A stretch of 64,000 nt of DNA from JAZKFT01 sp040386335 (lineage in GTDB: Bacteria > Bacteroidota > Bacteroidia > Chitinophagales > Chitinophagaceae), in assembly GCA_040386335.1 (NCBI GenBank), contig JAZKFT010000018.1, positions 372,001 to 436,000 of the forward strand, given 5' to 3'. The notes beneath the pieces were generated by a model. It made no database searches. It saw only the letters and a list, made by a program, of their open reading frames with translations, and was not told the origin of the DNA. Of this stretch, positions 6,970 to 15,785 are shown piece by piece. The translations under genes were made by a program, and so were the position numbers. Numbering within the stretch: the stretch's first letter is position 1; every line of letters begins with the position of its first letter.

Positions 6970-8733
6970 TTAATTAATTTTCATGACGCCCAGAAATCCA
7001 CCGGCAATTGTAAAATGTCCGCCATTGAGCGCTATTGAATGACACCACGCTTTGGTGGTCACAGTAACGCTATGTGCGAGAATTACCTTATTAAAATACT
7101 GCGGCACTTTGCCTCCGGACCATACAGTCGGGTCTGCCCAGTTGCCATTTTTAACGGTGGTGTAGGGGGGATAAAATTCAATGATAAATGTACCAAGCGT
7201 TTTGCTGGAATGTTTTGGTACAACAGGAGAAGTGCCAGTTAACGGAGCCACGGCAGTACGGTTCATTTTTAATGGAATCGTTTCGCCACCAAAATTACCT
7301 GTGTCAACTGGCGCTTTTATTGAATTCTGTACATCGAAAATAGCATACGAAGTGCCATTTAAGCTGGCATTGTTCAGTGGTAAGGCTACCGTGTCGTTGC
7401 CCGTATAATTCTGCACGGTTACGTAATATTTATGTGGTTCAAAGCGATTTTGCCTTACAAAATAGTGGTTACTGTCAGGGTGGGTATTGTTGTATGTGGA
7501 ATTAGAATCGACAGCATAAGTGCTTTTCCAGGTTGCAAAGTTTTTATCGTTATTAAAAGGCGAAGTGTTCGAAGGCTGGTTCGTACGGTAAGTATTGAAG
7601 TTCCAGTTGGTAATAGGTGCTGCGGCAAAAGGCTGTTCCAGCAATAATGCGTTTAGTGTATTGTTGCTTTTATAGGCATAAATAAAGTTGTTTCTAAACG
7701 AACCGGTATCCCACCTGTGCCACAAGAGCGGTGTGGGGTCGCCATACAAAAGGTTATTATTGAAATTTACATTCACATCCCATACCGCTTCGCTTTCGGT
7801 ACCCAATTCTACATTTTTCCTAAGACTGGAATAAGGTATGATGGAGGTTTGACTGTTATCGGTAGTGTCCCGGTAAAAAACGCTATTGGTTACTGTAAGA
7901 TTACGGACCCGTACACTACTCCCGCCCGCCAGGAAGTTCATCCGTCTTTGCTGGTTAGCGGCGGTATTCGCTCCGGAATTAAATACGGTAGAACTGTCAA
8001 TGGTAAACCCGCGCAACACATCGCTGGAGGTGGTAAAAAACTGGATTCCAAGACTAAAGCCGTTGAAGATAAAACTGTTGACAACACTCTTGGGCTTGGT
8101 TTCATCATTGTTTTGCGCATAAATGCCAGGGCCATGTCCCCTGCTGGTATTCGTATAACCGTTATTAAACACCATGCAGCCATAAACTTCCGCATTTAAT
8201 GCCTGCTTCCAAAAACCAATGCCACCTCTTTGGCAATCGTGGATGTTGCAGTTGATCAGTTTTACAGATTCTCCATAAATGTATACGCCGGTTGCAGTGT
8301 AGATATCGGGCGGTGGGTCCACATTACCGGTGGAAATCCGGGTGGTGGCGTTGGTGGTTACTTCCAGGCCCATAAAATAACTGAATTGTCCGTTGATGGT
8401 AAGGATCACTTCGTCTGTTATGGCTACAGCATTGCCCATCAAAACCGGCCTTTCGTGCGGAAAGTTTCTTACCCAAACGGGCGCCACCGCAGAGCCACTA
8501 ATATTACTGGTAAAGGGACCCATATAAGTTCCGCCTCTTATCCAGATCGTATCACCCGGCAAAACAATATTGGACGGCCTGGTAAGCGCATATCCAAGTG
8601 GCCAGGGACTGGTGAAAGTTCCCGGGTTAGTATTTAAACCATTTACAGCCACATACCAGGAACCAGCGGTTACCAAACCGGGTAACAGGCATAGCAATGA
8701 CATGAATGCAACGACCGGAAGACGCATTTTCAT
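6970..8733 (-). CDS. secreted right-handed beta-helix protein
   Basis: With start MKMRLPVVAFMSLLCLLPGL (8733) the protein has 587 residues and a clear signal peptide cut near VTAGSWYVAVNG. The N-terminal part has the start of a Pel/parallel beta-helix domain (VLPGDTIWIRGGTYMGPF) and then many short beta coils (INCNIHDCQRGGIGFW, VYGCMVFNNGYTN, VVNSFIFNGFSLGIQFF). The C-terminus carries NGNWADPTVWSGGKVP, a beta-rich module seen in other large surface proteins. Such proteins bind or cleave polysaccharides, but no catalytic motif is visible. The upstream 34 codons of the longer frame look non-coding, and a promoter lies just upstream of the chosen start. Confidence 0.8.
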   Translation of the reverse strand: MKMRLPVVAFMSLLCLLPGLVTAGSWYVAVNGLNTNPGTFTSPWPLGYALTRPSNIVLPGDTIWIRGGTYMGPFTSNISGSAVAPVWVRNFPHERPVLMGNAVAITDEVILTINGQFSYFMGLEVTTNATTRISTGNVDPPPDIYTATGVYIYGESVKLINCNIHDCQRGGIGFWKQALNAEVYGCMVFNNGYTNTSRGHGPGIYAQNNDETKPKSVVNSFIFNGFSLGIQFFTTSSDVLRGFTIDSSTVFNSGANTAANQQRRMNFLAGGSSVRVRNLTVTNSVFYRDTTDNSQTSIIPYSSLRKNVELGTESEAVWDVNVNFNNNLLYGDPTPLLWHRWDTGSFRNNFIYAYKSNNTLNALLLEQPFAAAPITNWNFNTYRTNQPSNTSPFNNDKNFATWKSTYAVDSNSTYNNTHPDSNHYFVRQNRFEPHKYYVTVQNYTGNDTVALPLNNASLNGTSYAIFDVQNSIKAPVDTGNFGGETIPLKMNRTAVAPLTGTSPVVPKHSSKTLGTFIIEFYPPYTTVKNGNWADPTVWSGGKVPQYFNKVILAHSVTVTTKAWCHSIALNGGHFTIAGGFLGVMKIN

Positions 8734-8779
8734 AGAGATGGATTTTACTGCGGCTTTCAAAAAAAGACGCAGCAGGGCA

Positions 8780-8809
8780 CAAATGTAATTTTTTAATAAA
8801 CGGAAACAA
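8780..8809 (-). promoter_or_regulatory. Bacteroidota-type promoter for the beta-helix gene
   Basis: On the minus strand TACATTTG (8780-8787) matches the -7 consensus TAnnTTTG. A -33 TTG (8807-8809) lies exactly 19 bases upstream. Transcription would start near 8773, about 40 bases before ATG 8733. This also rules out the longer reading frame that starts at 8835. Confidence 0.6.
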
Positions 8810-8915
8810 CACAACCGACCTCCAAAAATATCCACCTAAATAACTGGTGACTAACACCTGGAGGCCGATTTTTTTCTTTCTTTTCTTTTAACCTATTAAC
8901 CCATTCTAAACACGT

Positions 8916-8923
8916 TAAATTTG
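8916..8923 (+). promoter_or_regulatory. -7 box upstream of the GH3-family gene
   Basis: TAAATTTG matches the -7 consensus TAnnTTTG. It lies 25 bases before ATG 8949, a normal distance for a short leader. No good -33 TTG is seen at 19-20 bases upstream. Confidence 0.45.
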
Positions 8924-8948
8924 CCGCTTACTTTTATGCTTGTTGATA

Positions 8949-10445
8949 ATGAATATTAAATCACTTCTGGCAAAACCATTCGCCTCTTACATACACAAAC
9001 AGATCAAAAAAAGCATGACCACGGCCCTGGAAGACCAGGAAGCCATTTTTAAACAGCTGGTAAAAACGGGCCGGGTTACAGAATTTGGCAAAGAGCATGG
9101 TTTTGATAAAATCACCAACTTCGAAGAATTTGCAAAAGCTGTGCCGATAAGGGATTACGAACAATTTAAGGGCTATATAGAAAGGATCAAAGAAGGCAAA
9201 CACAATGTATTGTGGAAAGGACAGCCTATTTATTTTGCCAAAACCAGCGGCACCACCAGTGGAGTAAAATACATCCCCATTACCAAAGACTCTATCCCCA
9301 ACCATATAAATACGGCCCGCAATGCACTGCTCTGTTATATGAGCGAAACGGGCAACTACGATTTTGCCAGTGGAAAACTCATTTTTCTTAGTGGCAGCCC
9401 GGTGTTGGAAAGGGTAGGAGGCATACCCACCGGCCGGTTGAGTGGTATCGTAAACCACCACGTACCCAAATACCTTCGTGCCAATCAATTACCCTCCTAC
9501 GAAACCAATTGCGTCGACGATTGGGAAACCAAGCTGGATAAAATTGTAGACGAAACCATCGCCCAAAATATGACGCTGATCAGCGGTATACCACCGTGGA
9601 TGCAGATGTATTTCGACCGGCTTACGGAGCGCAGTGGCAAAAAGATCAAAGACCTGTTTCCGAATTTTAGCGTGATGGTGCAGGGCGGCGTAAATTTTGA
9701 GCCATACAAGGCGAAGCTTTTCGAAAGTATCGGCAAAAAAATTGATTGCATCGAGCTTTTTCCTGCTTCCGAAGGTTTCTTTGCTTTCCAGGAATCGCAA
9801 ACGGCAGATGGATTATTGCTCAATACCAATAGTGGCATCTTTTTTGAGTTTGTGCCTGCGGCAGAAATTTTTAATGAAAACCCCGCCAGGCTAACTCTCA
9901 AAGACGTAAAAATTGGCGAGAACTACGCCATGATCATCAACAGCAATGCCGGGCTATGGGGCTATAACCTGGGTGATACAGTGAAGTTTGTAAGTACCAA
10001 TCCATACCGGATCATTGTGAGTGGCCGCACCAAACATTTTATCAGTGCGTTTGGCGAACATGTGATAGGTGAGGAGGTAGAATACGCATTGCTGAAAACG
10101 GCCGGAGAAGAAAACGTGCAGGTGACTGAATTTACCGTAGCGCCGTTCATAGCGCAAAACAAAGGTCAGAGTTACCACGAATGGTTTATTGAGTTTGAAA
10201 ACCAGCCCTCAGACCTCGCTGCTTTTTTACAGAAAGTGGATGATAACCTGCGTCAGAAGAATGTATATTACGACGACCTGATCGCGGGCAATATTTTAGA
10301 ACGTTTGAAAATTACGACCATCAAAAAGAATGGTTTTATCGACTACATGAAGAGCATCGGAAAACTCGGCGGACAGAATAAAGTGCCACGGCTTAGCAAC
10401 GACAGAAAAATTGCGGAGGCACTTCAACCTTTTGTTGAACAATAA
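8949..10445 (+). CDS. GH3 (auxin-responsive) family acyl-adenylate-forming protein
   Basis: A 498-residue protein of the GH3 superfamily, whose plant members join amino acids to small acids through an acyl-adenylate. It has an ATP-binding motif YFAKTSGTTSGVKYIPIT (about residues 94-111), a mid-domain FPNFSVMVQGGVNFEPY and a C-terminal GRTKHFISAFGEHVIGEE. Bacterial members are widespread in Bacteroidota, but their substrates are unknown. ATG 8949 is preferred over a TTG nine bases earlier. It is transcribed away from the beta-helix gene. Function beyond adenylation chemistry should not be inferred. Confidence 0.85.
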   Translation: MNIKSLLAKPFASYIHKQIKKSMTTALEDQEAIFKQLVKTGRVTEFGKEHGFDKITNFEEFAKAVPIRDYEQFKGYIERIKEGKHNVLWKGQPIYFAKTSGTTSGVKYIPITKDSIPNHINTARNALLCYMSETGNYDFASGKLIFLSGSPVLERVGGIPTGRLSGIVNHHVPKYLRANQLPSYETNCVDDWETKLDKIVDETIAQNMTLISGIPPWMQMYFDRLTERSGKKIKDLFPNFSVMVQGGVNFEPYKAKLFESIGKKIDCIELFPASEGFFAFQESQTADGLLLNTNSGIFFEFVPAAEIFNENPARLTLKDVKIGENYAMIINSNAGLWGYNLGDTVKFVSTNPYRIIVSGRTKHFISAFGEHVIGEEVEYALLKTAGEENVQVTEFTVAPFIAQNKGQSYHEWFIEFENQPSDLAAFLQKVDDNLRQKNVYYDDLIAGNILERLKITTIKKNGFIDYMKSIGKLGGQNKVPRLSNDRKIAEALQPFVEQ

Positions 10446-10539
10446 CCGGTTATGATTATTTCCTTCCTGCCGATCCTAAAGTGCTCTCATCACAATTTTT
10501 TTAACATCCGTCCATAGCTTCTCACGGTTCACCAATCGC

Positions 10540-10547
10540 TACATTTG
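10540..10547 (+). promoter_or_regulatory. -7 box upstream of dxr
   Basis: TACATTTG matches TAnnTTTG and ends 8 bases before ATG 10556. If used, the mRNA would be nearly leaderless. No clear -33 element is present. Confidence 0.4.
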
Positions 10548-10555
10548 CCCTCCTT

Positions 10556-11710
10556 ATGCAAAAACGCATCGCAATCTTTGGCTCTACAGGCTCCATCGGC
10601 ACACAGGCCCTGGAAGTAATAGCAGCCAACCCGGAAAATTTTACCGCAGAAATACTTACTGCCCAGAACAACGACGAACTGTTGGTGGCCCAGGCTTTAA
10701 AGTTTAACCCCAACGCGGTGGTAATAGGCGATGAAACCAAGTACCTGAAAGTAAAAGAAGCCCTCTCCGGCACCGATACCAAGGTTTTTTGCGGCGAACA
10801 GTCGCTGGAAGAAGTGGCATCTTTTGACAGTTACGATATGATGCTTGCAGGAATTGTAGGCTACGCTGGTCTGAAACCCACATTAAAAGCCATTGAAAAG
10901 GGAAAGATGATTGGCCTTGCCAATAAAGAAACCCTGGTGGTGGCTGGCGACATTGTAATGCAGAAAGCCATGGAATACAAGGCTGCCATTATACCCGTGG
11001 ACAGCGAGCATTCTGCCATTTTTCAGTGCCTGGTGGGTGAAGGGAAAAACAAAATAGAAAAAATCGTCCTCACTGCCAGTGGCGGTCCTTTCCGTGGTAA
11101 AAAGCCGAACTTTCTCGTAAATGTAAAACGCGACCATGCCCTTCAGCATCCCAACTGGACAATGGGTGCCAAGATTACAATCGATAGTGCTACCCTGATG
11201 AATAAGGGGCTGGAGATGATCGAAGCCAAATGGCTCTTCAACCTGCGGCCCGACCAGATCCAGGTTGTGATCCATGCGCAAAGTATTATTCATAGCATGG
11301 TGCAGTTTGAGGATGGCAGCATGAAAGCACAAATGGGTTTGCCCGACATGAAGTTGCCGATCCAGTACGCCATGGGCTTTCCGAACCGTATTAAAAACGA
11401 TCATCCGCGCCTCGATTTTCGTAAAATCGAAAACCTTACGTTTGAAGATCCCGATACAAAAACCTTTCTCAACCTCGCCCTGGCAACGGAAGCATTGAAT
11501 AAAGGGGGCAATCTTGCCTGTATTATGAATGCTGCCAACGAAATAGCCGTATGGGCATTTCTCCGCAACCGCATTGGTTTTCTCGACATGATGGCACTGG
11601 TGGAACAAACCATGCAGAAGATCAGTTTTATAGAAAAACCCACCCTCGATGATTATTTTGAAAGCGATGGAGAGGCCCGTAATTTCGCCGCGTCGCTGAT
11701 AAAGTTGTAG
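10556..11710 (+). CDS. dxr: 1-deoxy-D-xylulose 5-phosphate reductoisomerase
   Basis: A 384-residue enzyme that is full length for DXR. It converts DXP to 2-C-methyl-D-erythritol 4-phosphate with NADPH, the committed step of the MEP isoprenoid pathway. The N-terminal NADPH-binding motif is IAIFGSTGSIGTQALEV (residues 4-20). The catalytic domain contains NKETLVVAG, PVDSEHSAIFQ and LTASGGPFRG. The metal-site segment is TIDSATLMNKGLEMIEA. The C-terminal four-helix domain is present (NAANEIAVWAFL). The gene is followed by rseP, a frequent neighbour, across a gap filled with repeats. Confidence 0.97.
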   Translation: MQKRIAIFGSTGSIGTQALEVIAANPENFTAEILTAQNNDELLVAQALKFNPNAVVIGDETKYLKVKEALSGTDTKVFCGEQSLEEVASFDSYDMMLAGIVGYAGLKPTLKAIEKGKMIGLANKETLVVAGDIVMQKAMEYKAAIIPVDSEHSAIFQCLVGEGKNKIEKIVLTASGGPFRGKKPNFLVNVKRDHALQHPNWTMGAKITIDSATLMNKGLEMIEAKWLFNLRPDQIQVVIHAQSIIHSMVQFEDGSMKAQMGLPDMKLPIQYAMGFPNRIKNDHPRLDFRKIENLTFEDPDTKTFLNLALATEALNKGGNLACIMNAANEIAVWAFLRNRIGFLDMMALVEQTMQKISFIEKPTLDDYFESDGEARNFAASLIKL

Positions 11711-11809
11711 AACGCGGGACGCTATACGCACGACGCCGGACGCTTTGCAGTGATGAGCGCAAGGGCTGGGTCAAAAAGCGTCAAGCGTACAGCCTTCAGC
11801 CTCCAGCGT
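11711..11809. repeat. inverted pair of degenerate repeats, GGACGCT family (family C)
   Basis: The left arm (11711-11747, words such as GGACGCTATACGCACGACGC) begins immediately after the dxr stop codon. The right arm (about 11775-11809) contains the complementary words AAGCGTCAAGCGTACAGCC. The same family occurs as an inverted pair at 24713-24864. Confidence 0.55.
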
Positions 11810-11810
11810 A

Positions 11811-11848
11811 ATCAAATCATAAATCCTAAATCACAAATCATAAATCAG
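11811..11848 (+). repeat. degenerate tandem repeat, AAATCATAAATC family (family A)
   Basis: Words AATCAAATCATAAATCC and AAATCACAAATCATAAATC end 3 bases before ATG 11852. A longer reading frame into rseP runs through this repeat; the repeat-coded residues (about 34) are not part of the protein family. Confidence 0.65.
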
Positions 11849-11851
11849 GTA

Positions 11852-13225
11852 ATGTTTTTAGCAATTGTTTGGTCAGAAGTAGGAATGGTAGTGGCAAAGT
11901 TGCTGCTGTCTTTATCCATATTGGTCGTCCTCCACGAATTTGGTCATTATATCACGGCCCGCTGGTTTGGCTGCAGGGTAGAGAAATTTTACCTGTTTTT
12001 CGATCCATGGTTTTCCATTCTGAAAAAGAAAATAGGGCAGACCGAATATGGCATAGGCTGGCTGCCATTGGGCGGTTATGTAAAAATAGCCGGTATGATA
12101 GATGAAAGCATGGATAAGGAACAGTTGGCCCTTCCTCCAAAACCCGACGAATTCCGCAGCAAGCCAGCCTGGCAACGGCTGATTATTATGTTGGGTGGTG
12201 TTACGGTAAATGTGCTGGTGGCGTTTATTATTTACGCCGGAATACTCATGGTATGGGGCGAAAAGAAAGTGCCCATCGCAACCATGAAATATGGTATTGC
12301 CATACAGGACAGTGTGATGTACGATATGGGTTTTAAAGACGGCGATAGAATACTGGCTGCCAATGGCGAAAAGATTGACGATTATTATGACATCGTAAAA
12401 AAAGTCATCGTCAGTGAAAATGTAACGGTTGAAAGAGATGGCAAGGTGCAGATCCTGGAGCTCCCGGTAAATTTTATTGGGAAACTGGTCGAAAAGAAAA
12501 AAAGCAATACCCCCCTGATTTCTCCACGTATACCAGCGATACTGGGCGAAGTGCCGGACACGATGTCGTCGTATAAAGCTGGCTTAAGAACTGGCGATCT
12601 CATCGTGGCTATTGACTCAACCCCGGTTCTGTATTTTGATATGCTGCGGGGTTTACTTAGGTCCAAAAGCGGTACAACGGCAGCTGTTCAAATTAAGCGG
12701 GACGGTAAGGATATGATGGTGATTTGCCCCATTTCAGATAAGGGAGCGTTGGGGGTTTACCCGCTACTTAGTATGAAGGAAATGGAAGATGCCGGGGTTT
12801 TGAAAGTGGAAGAAAAAAAGTATGGCTTTTTTGAAGCCATACCTGCAGGTATCAGTCTGGCAGGCGAACAATTGAGTTTCTATATCAACCAGTTCAAAAA
12901 AATCCTAAGTCCCAAGACAGAAGCTTATAAAGGGCTCGGTGGTTTTAAGTCGATGGCCAATATTTTCCCCAAAACCGAGTGGGATTGGGAATCCTTCTGG
13001 AACATCACCGCCTTCTTCAGCATCATTCTCGCTTTTATGAACCTGCTTCCAATACCTGCATTGGATGGTGGTCATGTTTTGTTTACCCTCGTTGAAATGA
13101 TCACAGGCCGCAAGCCTAATCCTAAGTTCCTGGAATATGCCCAGATAGCTGGAATGATATTGCTGCTGGCCCTTATGCTCTACGCCAACGGAAACGACTG
13201 GTTTGGTTGGGGAAAGAATAGGTAA
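11852..13225 (+). CDS. rseP: RIP metalloprotease RseP (site-2 protease)
   Basis: Starting at ATG 11852 the protein has 457 residues. It is an intramembrane zinc protease that cuts membrane-spanning regulators such as anti-sigma factors after a first periplasmic cut. The zinc motif HEFGH is at residues 28-32 in the first helix. WLPLGGYVKIAGM follows, then a PDZ region (DRILAANGEKI, AGLRTGDLIVAIDSTPV). The third zinc ligand lies in the helix NLLPIPALDGGHVLFT. The frame is open further upstream to 11750, but that stretch is encoded by intergenic repeats, so the internal start is used. dxr upstream is a common neighbour. Confidence 0.95.
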   Translation: MFLAIVWSEVGMVVAKLLLSLSILVVLHEFGHYITARWFGCRVEKFYLFFDPWFSILKKKIGQTEYGIGWLPLGGYVKIAGMIDESMDKEQLALPPKPDEFRSKPAWQRLIIMLGGVTVNVLVAFIIYAGILMVWGEKKVPIATMKYGIAIQDSVMYDMGFKDGDRILAANGEKIDDYYDIVKKVIVSENVTVERDGKVQILELPVNFIGKLVEKKKSNTPLISPRIPAILGEVPDTMSSYKAGLRTGDLIVAIDSTPVLYFDMLRGLLRSKSGTTAAVQIKRDGKDMMVICPISDKGALGVYPLLSMKEMEDAGVLKVEEKKYGFFEAIPAGISLAGEQLSFYINQFKKILSPKTEAYKGLGGFKSMANIFPKTEWDWESFWNITAFFSIILAFMNLLPIPALDGGHVLFTLVEMITGRKPNPKFLEYAQIAGMILLLALMLYANGNDWFGWGKNR

Positions 13226-13260
13226 CAGCCAGCCCGAAAGTTTTACATGGAATCTTATAA

Positions 13261-13303
13261 AAAAAACAAATGCCCGGTCAAGAAGATCGGGCATTTGTTT
13301 TTT
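13261..13303. terminator. bidirectional intrinsic terminator
   Basis: A perfect stem pairs AAAAAACAAATGCCCG (13261-13276) with CGGGCATTTGTTTTTT (13288-13303) around an 11-base loop. The A and T runs make it work for rseP on the plus strand and for the DUF4382 gene on the minus strand. Confidence 0.9.
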
Positions 13304-13318
13304 GATCATATATCAAGC

Positions 13319-13831
13319 CTATTTCAGTTTAACTACAGGCCTTAGTTTGTAACCGTTCGGTTCCAACTTAATAGATAAGGCTGCATCAAAGTCAATTAAC
13401 AGAGTTTCAATAGGAGCACGTAGCTGTTTGTCAATTTTAATTTTTAAACCCGATTCTGATCCGCTTGGGATCGTAAGGGGAAATACCTGCCCATTTACTA
13501 CTACCGTGTTATTACTTCCTACAATCAGGCGGATTTCCTTTACAAAACGAACCACCGGGAACACGCCGTGGGCTATCAAAGTATCTACACCGTTTTGAAG
13601 GGCCAGCAAATTGTAGATACCAGGAAGCGTGGTCAATGGTAGCCAGTCGCTATCCTCTTTGTCAAATTTTACCACTACACTCTGCAAATCAATATTTACG
13701 GCGTCCACATCTAAAGGAGCGTCGGTCATTCGAATCCGGAGGTTTGAGTTTTCGGCATCGGCCGAATCTTTTTTACACGCAACAAATGCGATGCTTGCCA
13801 CTAAAAAAAGGCCCATTAATCTAAGTTTCAT
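13319..13831 (-). CDS. DUF4382 family lipoprotein
   Basis: A 170-residue protein with a lipoprotein signal, MKLRLMGLFLVASIAFVACKK, lipidated at Cys19. The mature part follows the DUF4382 pattern: NLRIRMTDAPLDVDAVNIDL, then LPLTTLPGIYNLLALQNGVDTL and EIRLIVGSNNTVVVNGQ. It is predicted to be a beta-sandwich exposed at the outer membrane or in the periplasm. Function is unknown for the family. It converges on rseP, sharing the terminator. A palindrome lies just upstream of its start. Confidence 0.88.
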   Translation of the reverse strand: MKLRLMGLFLVASIAFVACKKDSADAENSNLRIRMTDAPLDVDAVNIDLQSVVVKFDKEDSDWLPLTTLPGIYNLLALQNGVDTLIAHGVFPVVRFVKEIRLIVGSNNTVVVNGQVFPLTIPSGSESGLKIKIDKQLRAPIETLLIDFDAALSIKLEPNGYKLRPVVKLK

Positions 13832-13843
13832 ACTATTTCATTT

Positions 13844-13858
13844 TTCTAAACTTTAGAA
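13844..13858. promoter_or_regulatory. short perfect palindrome upstream of the DUF4382 gene
   Basis: TTCTAAACTTTAGAA is a perfect 7-bp inverted repeat around one base, 13 bases before the DUF4382 start. It could be an operator; no regulator is known. Confidence 0.3.
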
Positions 13859-14023
13859 AAAACCGTGCCACTTATCAACCATGTCAGTTCTTAACAGGGC
13901 ATTAAACAGCCTGCAAATGCCATGCGTTTCGGCATTTTTACCGTAATTTCCGTGGATTAACGCAGCATTCATCGCCTTCTTCTGGCTGAATTTTTGCTGT
14001 TACACTGCATTCAAAATTGACCT

Positions 14024-15610
14024 ATGAGAAAAACAATAGCCGTCCTGGTGCTGGCCCTGTTATTATGTGAAATAAGCCTGGCACAGGACGTAGGCATAGG
14101 TATCGTTACCCCATCTAACAGGCTGCACGTTTTCGCCACCACCAACCCAATCAGGCTGGAAGGGCTCGCAGGCGGAACCACTACCGATAGCCTGCTTACA
14201 GCAAATAGTACAGGGGTGGTGAGAAGAAGAACTGTTGCATCCGTGGTCAGCGGCAGCGGATGGGCACTGGCAGGTAACTCAGGCACTACGCCCGCTTCCC
14301 AGTATCTGGGCACTTCAGACCCCGTTTCACTGGCGTTCCGCACTTTTAACCAACGCAGCGGTTTTATAGATTTTGACAGCACCCGGAGAAATAACAGTTT
14401 TGGTAACCGGGCCATGAGCAGTACCATTACAGGCACAGGTAACAATGCATTTGGTTACCAGGCACTAAGATCTGTAACCGGGGGCAGTAACAATGTGGGA
14501 TTGGGCGATTCTGCAGGTTTTACTGTCACTACCGGTGCCGACAATGTTTTTATTGGTACAGATGCCGGAAAGGGAGTTACCATCGGTTCTCAAAATATAG
14601 CTATCGGGAGCAATGTGCTCAATGTAGAAGGGGCTGGCAGTAACAATATCGGCATAGGTTACCGCAGCCTTGAATCGGCTTTTGCCTCAGATAATATTGC
14701 GATAGGTGTTTTGGCGCTTAGCAAAAGTATTGTTAGCAATAATTGTATTGCCATCGGCAGCAACGCGTTGACAAATTTTACCGGAACTTCCTACGGCATG
14801 GCCATTGGCAATGATGCTTTAACTGCCCTTACAACCGGCACTGAAAATATTGCCTACGGTTATAGGGCCGGATATACCCTGAGTACGCAAATTCAAAATA
14901 CCCTGATAGGCAACTTTACCCTTGGAAATATACAGGGTACCAACGGCGCTAATTACAACACCATGGTGGGTCATACAGCCGGTGGCAATATCAATGCCGG
15001 CAGCAACAATGTGGCAGTTGGCTGGGGGGCATTAAGCACCATCATTACCAGCAGCAACAATACATTTGTTGGCTACAATGCCGATGTAGCGGTGGGTAAT
15101 ACAGCGCTTAGTAACTCCGGAGCTTTCGGTAGTAATGCTGTGGTTTCTTCCAATAATACCTATCGCATAGGCAGCCCAACCGGCGTTAGTTCTATCGGCG
15201 GGCTGGTGGGTTGGACGACCGTTTCTGATGAACGGGTGAAAATGAATGTGCTGGAAAATGTTCCGGGTCTTGATTTTATTACCAAATTAAGACCGGTAAC
15301 TTATAACTACGACCTGCCAATGATTGAGACCATTGTACGACCAAAACATCCTTCGGCCGTTTTTAATACCAGCAATAGCACCACCCGGTATTCAGGTTTT
15401 TTGGCGCAGGAAGTGCTGCGTACCGCTAATGAAACCAGTTATGATTTTAGTGGCGTAGATAAACCTCAAAACGAGCAATCCTTATATGGTCTTCGCTATG
15501 GAGAATTTGTAGTACCGCTGGTAAAAGCTGTTCAGGAACTGAACGCTATTGTAGCGCAGCAACAAATAAAGATCCAGCAACTCGAAAAACTATTGCAACA
15601 AAAAAACTAA
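14024..15610 (+). CDS. secreted protein with YadA-head-like repeats and C-terminal S74 (endosialidase chaperone) domain
   Basis: A 528-residue protein with signal peptide MRKTIAVLVLALLLCEISLA. The middle (about residues 125-390) is built of repeats with the pattern NNxxxG..A (NNAFGYQALRS, NNVGLGDSAG, DNVFIGTDAG, QNIAIGSNVL), like trimeric adhesin heads. The C-terminal 130 residues form a Peptidase_S74 intramolecular chaperone: SDERVKMNV (the conserved SDxRxK cleavage site), LDFITKLRPVTYNY, YSGFLAQEVL, then a coiled coil of Gln-rich heptads. In phage tail spikes this domain trimerises the protein and cuts itself off. In Bacteroidota such genes are chromosomal and probably encode surface fibres. 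Confidence 0.85.
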   Translation: MRKTIAVLVLALLLCEISLAQDVGIGIVTPSNRLHVFATTNPIRLEGLAGGTTTDSLLTANSTGVVRRRTVASVVSGSGWALAGNSGTTPASQYLGTSDPVSLAFRTFNQRSGFIDFDSTRRNNSFGNRAMSSTITGTGNNAFGYQALRSVTGGSNNVGLGDSAGFTVTTGADNVFIGTDAGKGVTIGSQNIAIGSNVLNVEGAGSNNIGIGYRSLESAFASDNIAIGVLALSKSIVSNNCIAIGSNALTNFTGTSYGMAIGNDALTALTTGTENIAYGYRAGYTLSTQIQNTLIGNFTLGNIQGTNGANYNTMVGHTAGGNINAGSNNVAVGWGALSTIITSSNNTFVGYNADVAVGNTALSNSGAFGSNAVVSSNNTYRIGSPTGVSSIGGLVGWTTVSDERVKMNVLENVPGLDFITKLRPVTYNYDLPMIETIVRPKHPSAVFNTSNSTTRYSGFLAQEVLRTANETSYDFSGVDKPQNEQSLYGLRYGEFVVPLVKAVQELNAIVAQQQIKIQQLEKLLQQKN

Positions 15611-15701
15611 CTTTCTCTTTTCCCGGCGGACTACGTTTATCAATTGCTTTTTTAGACAAATTACTAACCTTCAACCTGGCCGTCATCCAACGCACCTTTC
15701 T

Positions 15702-15776
15702 TAAATCACGCATCACAAATCACACATCACAAATCACACATCCGAAATCATAAATCCGAAATCATAAATCTTAAAT
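15702..15776 (+). repeat. degenerate tandem repeat, AAATCACACATC family (family A)
   Basis: The longest copy of family A: about 75 bases of 9-10 base units (AAATCACACATCAC, AAATCATAAATCCG), ending 9 bases before the start of the DUF1800 gene. Confidence 0.7.
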
Positions 15777-15785
15777 GCCCCGGTT

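Noticed and set aside
8940..8951. TTG start of the GH3-family gene at 8940
   Set aside because: An ATG three codons later gives the normal N-terminus and fits the -7 box spacing equally well.
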